A stretch of DNA of 6,848 nucleotides from Chitinophagales bacterium (GTDB lineage: Bacteria > Bacteroidota > Bacteroidia > Chitinophagales > Saprospiraceae), in the NCBI GenBank assembly GCA_013297575.1, contig JAAFHO010000316.1, forward strand, positions 1 through 6,848, in the 5' to 3' direction. The notes under the pieces are model-generated. The model had not been told where the DNA came from. It searched no databases and worked only from the letters and a program-made list of their open reading frames with translations. The position numbers were made by a program, and so were the translations under genes. Positions 6,536-6,848 of the stretch are shown here, one piece after another. Each line of letters begins with the position of its first letter. Position 1 is the first letter of the stretch.

Positions 6536-6633
6536 TGCCCCGACTTCTCTAATAAAACACTAATTTTTGCCCCAATTTTTCTAATAAATCATTGTTTTTT
6601 TGCCCCGACTTTTCTAAAAATGTATTATAATAG
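6536..6633. repeat. Three degenerate 32-33-bp tandem repeats
   Basis: Units begin at 6536, 6568 and 6601 and share the core tgcccc-(g/a)(a/c)tt(c/t)tctaa-(t/a)-aa, followed by a variable AT-rich tail. The first 22 positions of units 1 and 2 match at 18. The array starts about 10 bp beyond the queG stop codon in the direction of queG transcription (minus strand). It may be a local duplication, a set of protein binding sites or a 3'-UTR element. Confidence 0.7.
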
Positions 6634-6643
6634 ATTGATACCC

Positions 6644-6848
6644 CTATCCCCTAATATTCCGCACCAATCCTGCATATTTCACCCTTTTTACCGCCGATTT
6701 ACGGAATACCCGTGCGAATACCTCTTCTGTGAGTTCTACCCATTCTTTGCGGGTCATTTGCAGCAATTCGGGGTGTGGCTCAAAAGCAGGTTCTTGGTGT
6801 CGTTCCGAAAAACGATTCCAAGGGCATACATCCTGACAAATATCGCAA
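6644..6848 (-). CDS. queG: Epoxyqueuosine reductase QueG, C-terminal 67 residues (5' end outside window)
   Basis: QueG is a cobalamin- and iron-sulfur-dependent enzyme that reduces epoxyqueuosine to queuosine at the wobble position of certain tRNAs, the last step of that pathway. The visible part begins at the second ferredoxin-like cluster motif, CDICQDVCPWNRF, whose cysteines (spacing C-x2-C-x3-CP) bind a [4Fe-4S] cluster. It continues with the family tail EPHPELLQMTRKEW, then EEVFARVFRKSAVKRVKYAG and LVRNI, ending at a TAG (6646-6644). The first base of the window's right edge is the last base of a split codon. No lesion is seen. The rest of the protein (about 240-250 residues in this family) lies to the right. 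Assignment rests on the highly characteristic C-terminal block. Confidence 0.93.
   Translation of the reverse strand, partial: CDICQDVCPWNRFSERHQEPAFEPHPELLQMTRKEWVELTEEVFARVFRKSAVKRVKYAGLVRNIRG

Larger units (their letters stand above)
6253..6643. other. Intergenic region between queG and kup
   Basis: This AT-rich stretch of 391 bp should carry the 3' end of the queG transcript and the kup promoter. I find the tandem repeats at 6536-6633 and the dyad at 6291-6305. No ORF or RNA gene can be supported, and no convincing -33/-7 promoter pair stands out. The best single -7-like element on the minus strand is CACCTTTG (6400-6393), without a proper TTTG partner. Confidence 0.5.

Noticed and set aside
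6536..6633. CRISPR array or minisatellite-encoded protein
   Set aside because: The units are contiguous and degenerate with no unique spacers, and no frame stays open through them.

Overview
The window looks like a chromosomal piece of a Bacteroidota bacterium, possibly of the Saprospiria type. The reasons are AT-rich leaders without Shine-Dalgarno sequences, the style of the Kup and QueG proteins, and a large caspase-like protease fused to a subtilase, an architecture I associate with that phylum. The phylum is an inference from protein and leader style; no rRNA is present. All confident genes lie on the minus strand.

Left part (1-3264): a two-gene protease unit read right to left. The first gene (3264 to 640) encodes an 874-residue protein with an N-terminal caspase/metacaspase-like domain (His83, Cys136) and a complete subtilisin-type S8 domain (Asp466, His508, Asn606, Ser697), with no signal peptide. 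After 24 bp comes a second caspase-like gene (His111, Cys181), which starts at 615 and runs off the left edge. The 24-bp gap and shared direction suggest one transcript. This is the most interesting part of the window: two caspase-like enzymes and a serine protease made together, plausibly an intracellular proteolytic cascade for regulated death, defence or stress. That role is inferred.

Middle (3265-4308): about 1 kb without an intact gene of normal size. It holds an AT-rich leader with two or three overlapping micro-ORFs, an inverted copy plus two 42-bp direct copies of one repeat, a strong rho-independent terminator pointing right with no recognisable gene before it, a 20-bp AT palindrome, and the frameshifted C-terminal end of a tyrosine recombinase. 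Base composition drops clearly from the GC-rich protease genes to this stretch. Together these look like the eroded edge of a mobile or genomic-island segment.

Right part (4309-6848): housekeeping genes. There is a complete kup potassium transporter gene (647 aa from the preferred ATG) and, upstream of it, the last 67 codons of queG (epoxyqueuosine reductase). The 391 bp between them contain three degenerate 32-33-bp tandem repeats and a small dyad in the kup leader. Kup imports K+ and QueG finishes the queuosine tRNA modification; they show no functional link to the protease pair.
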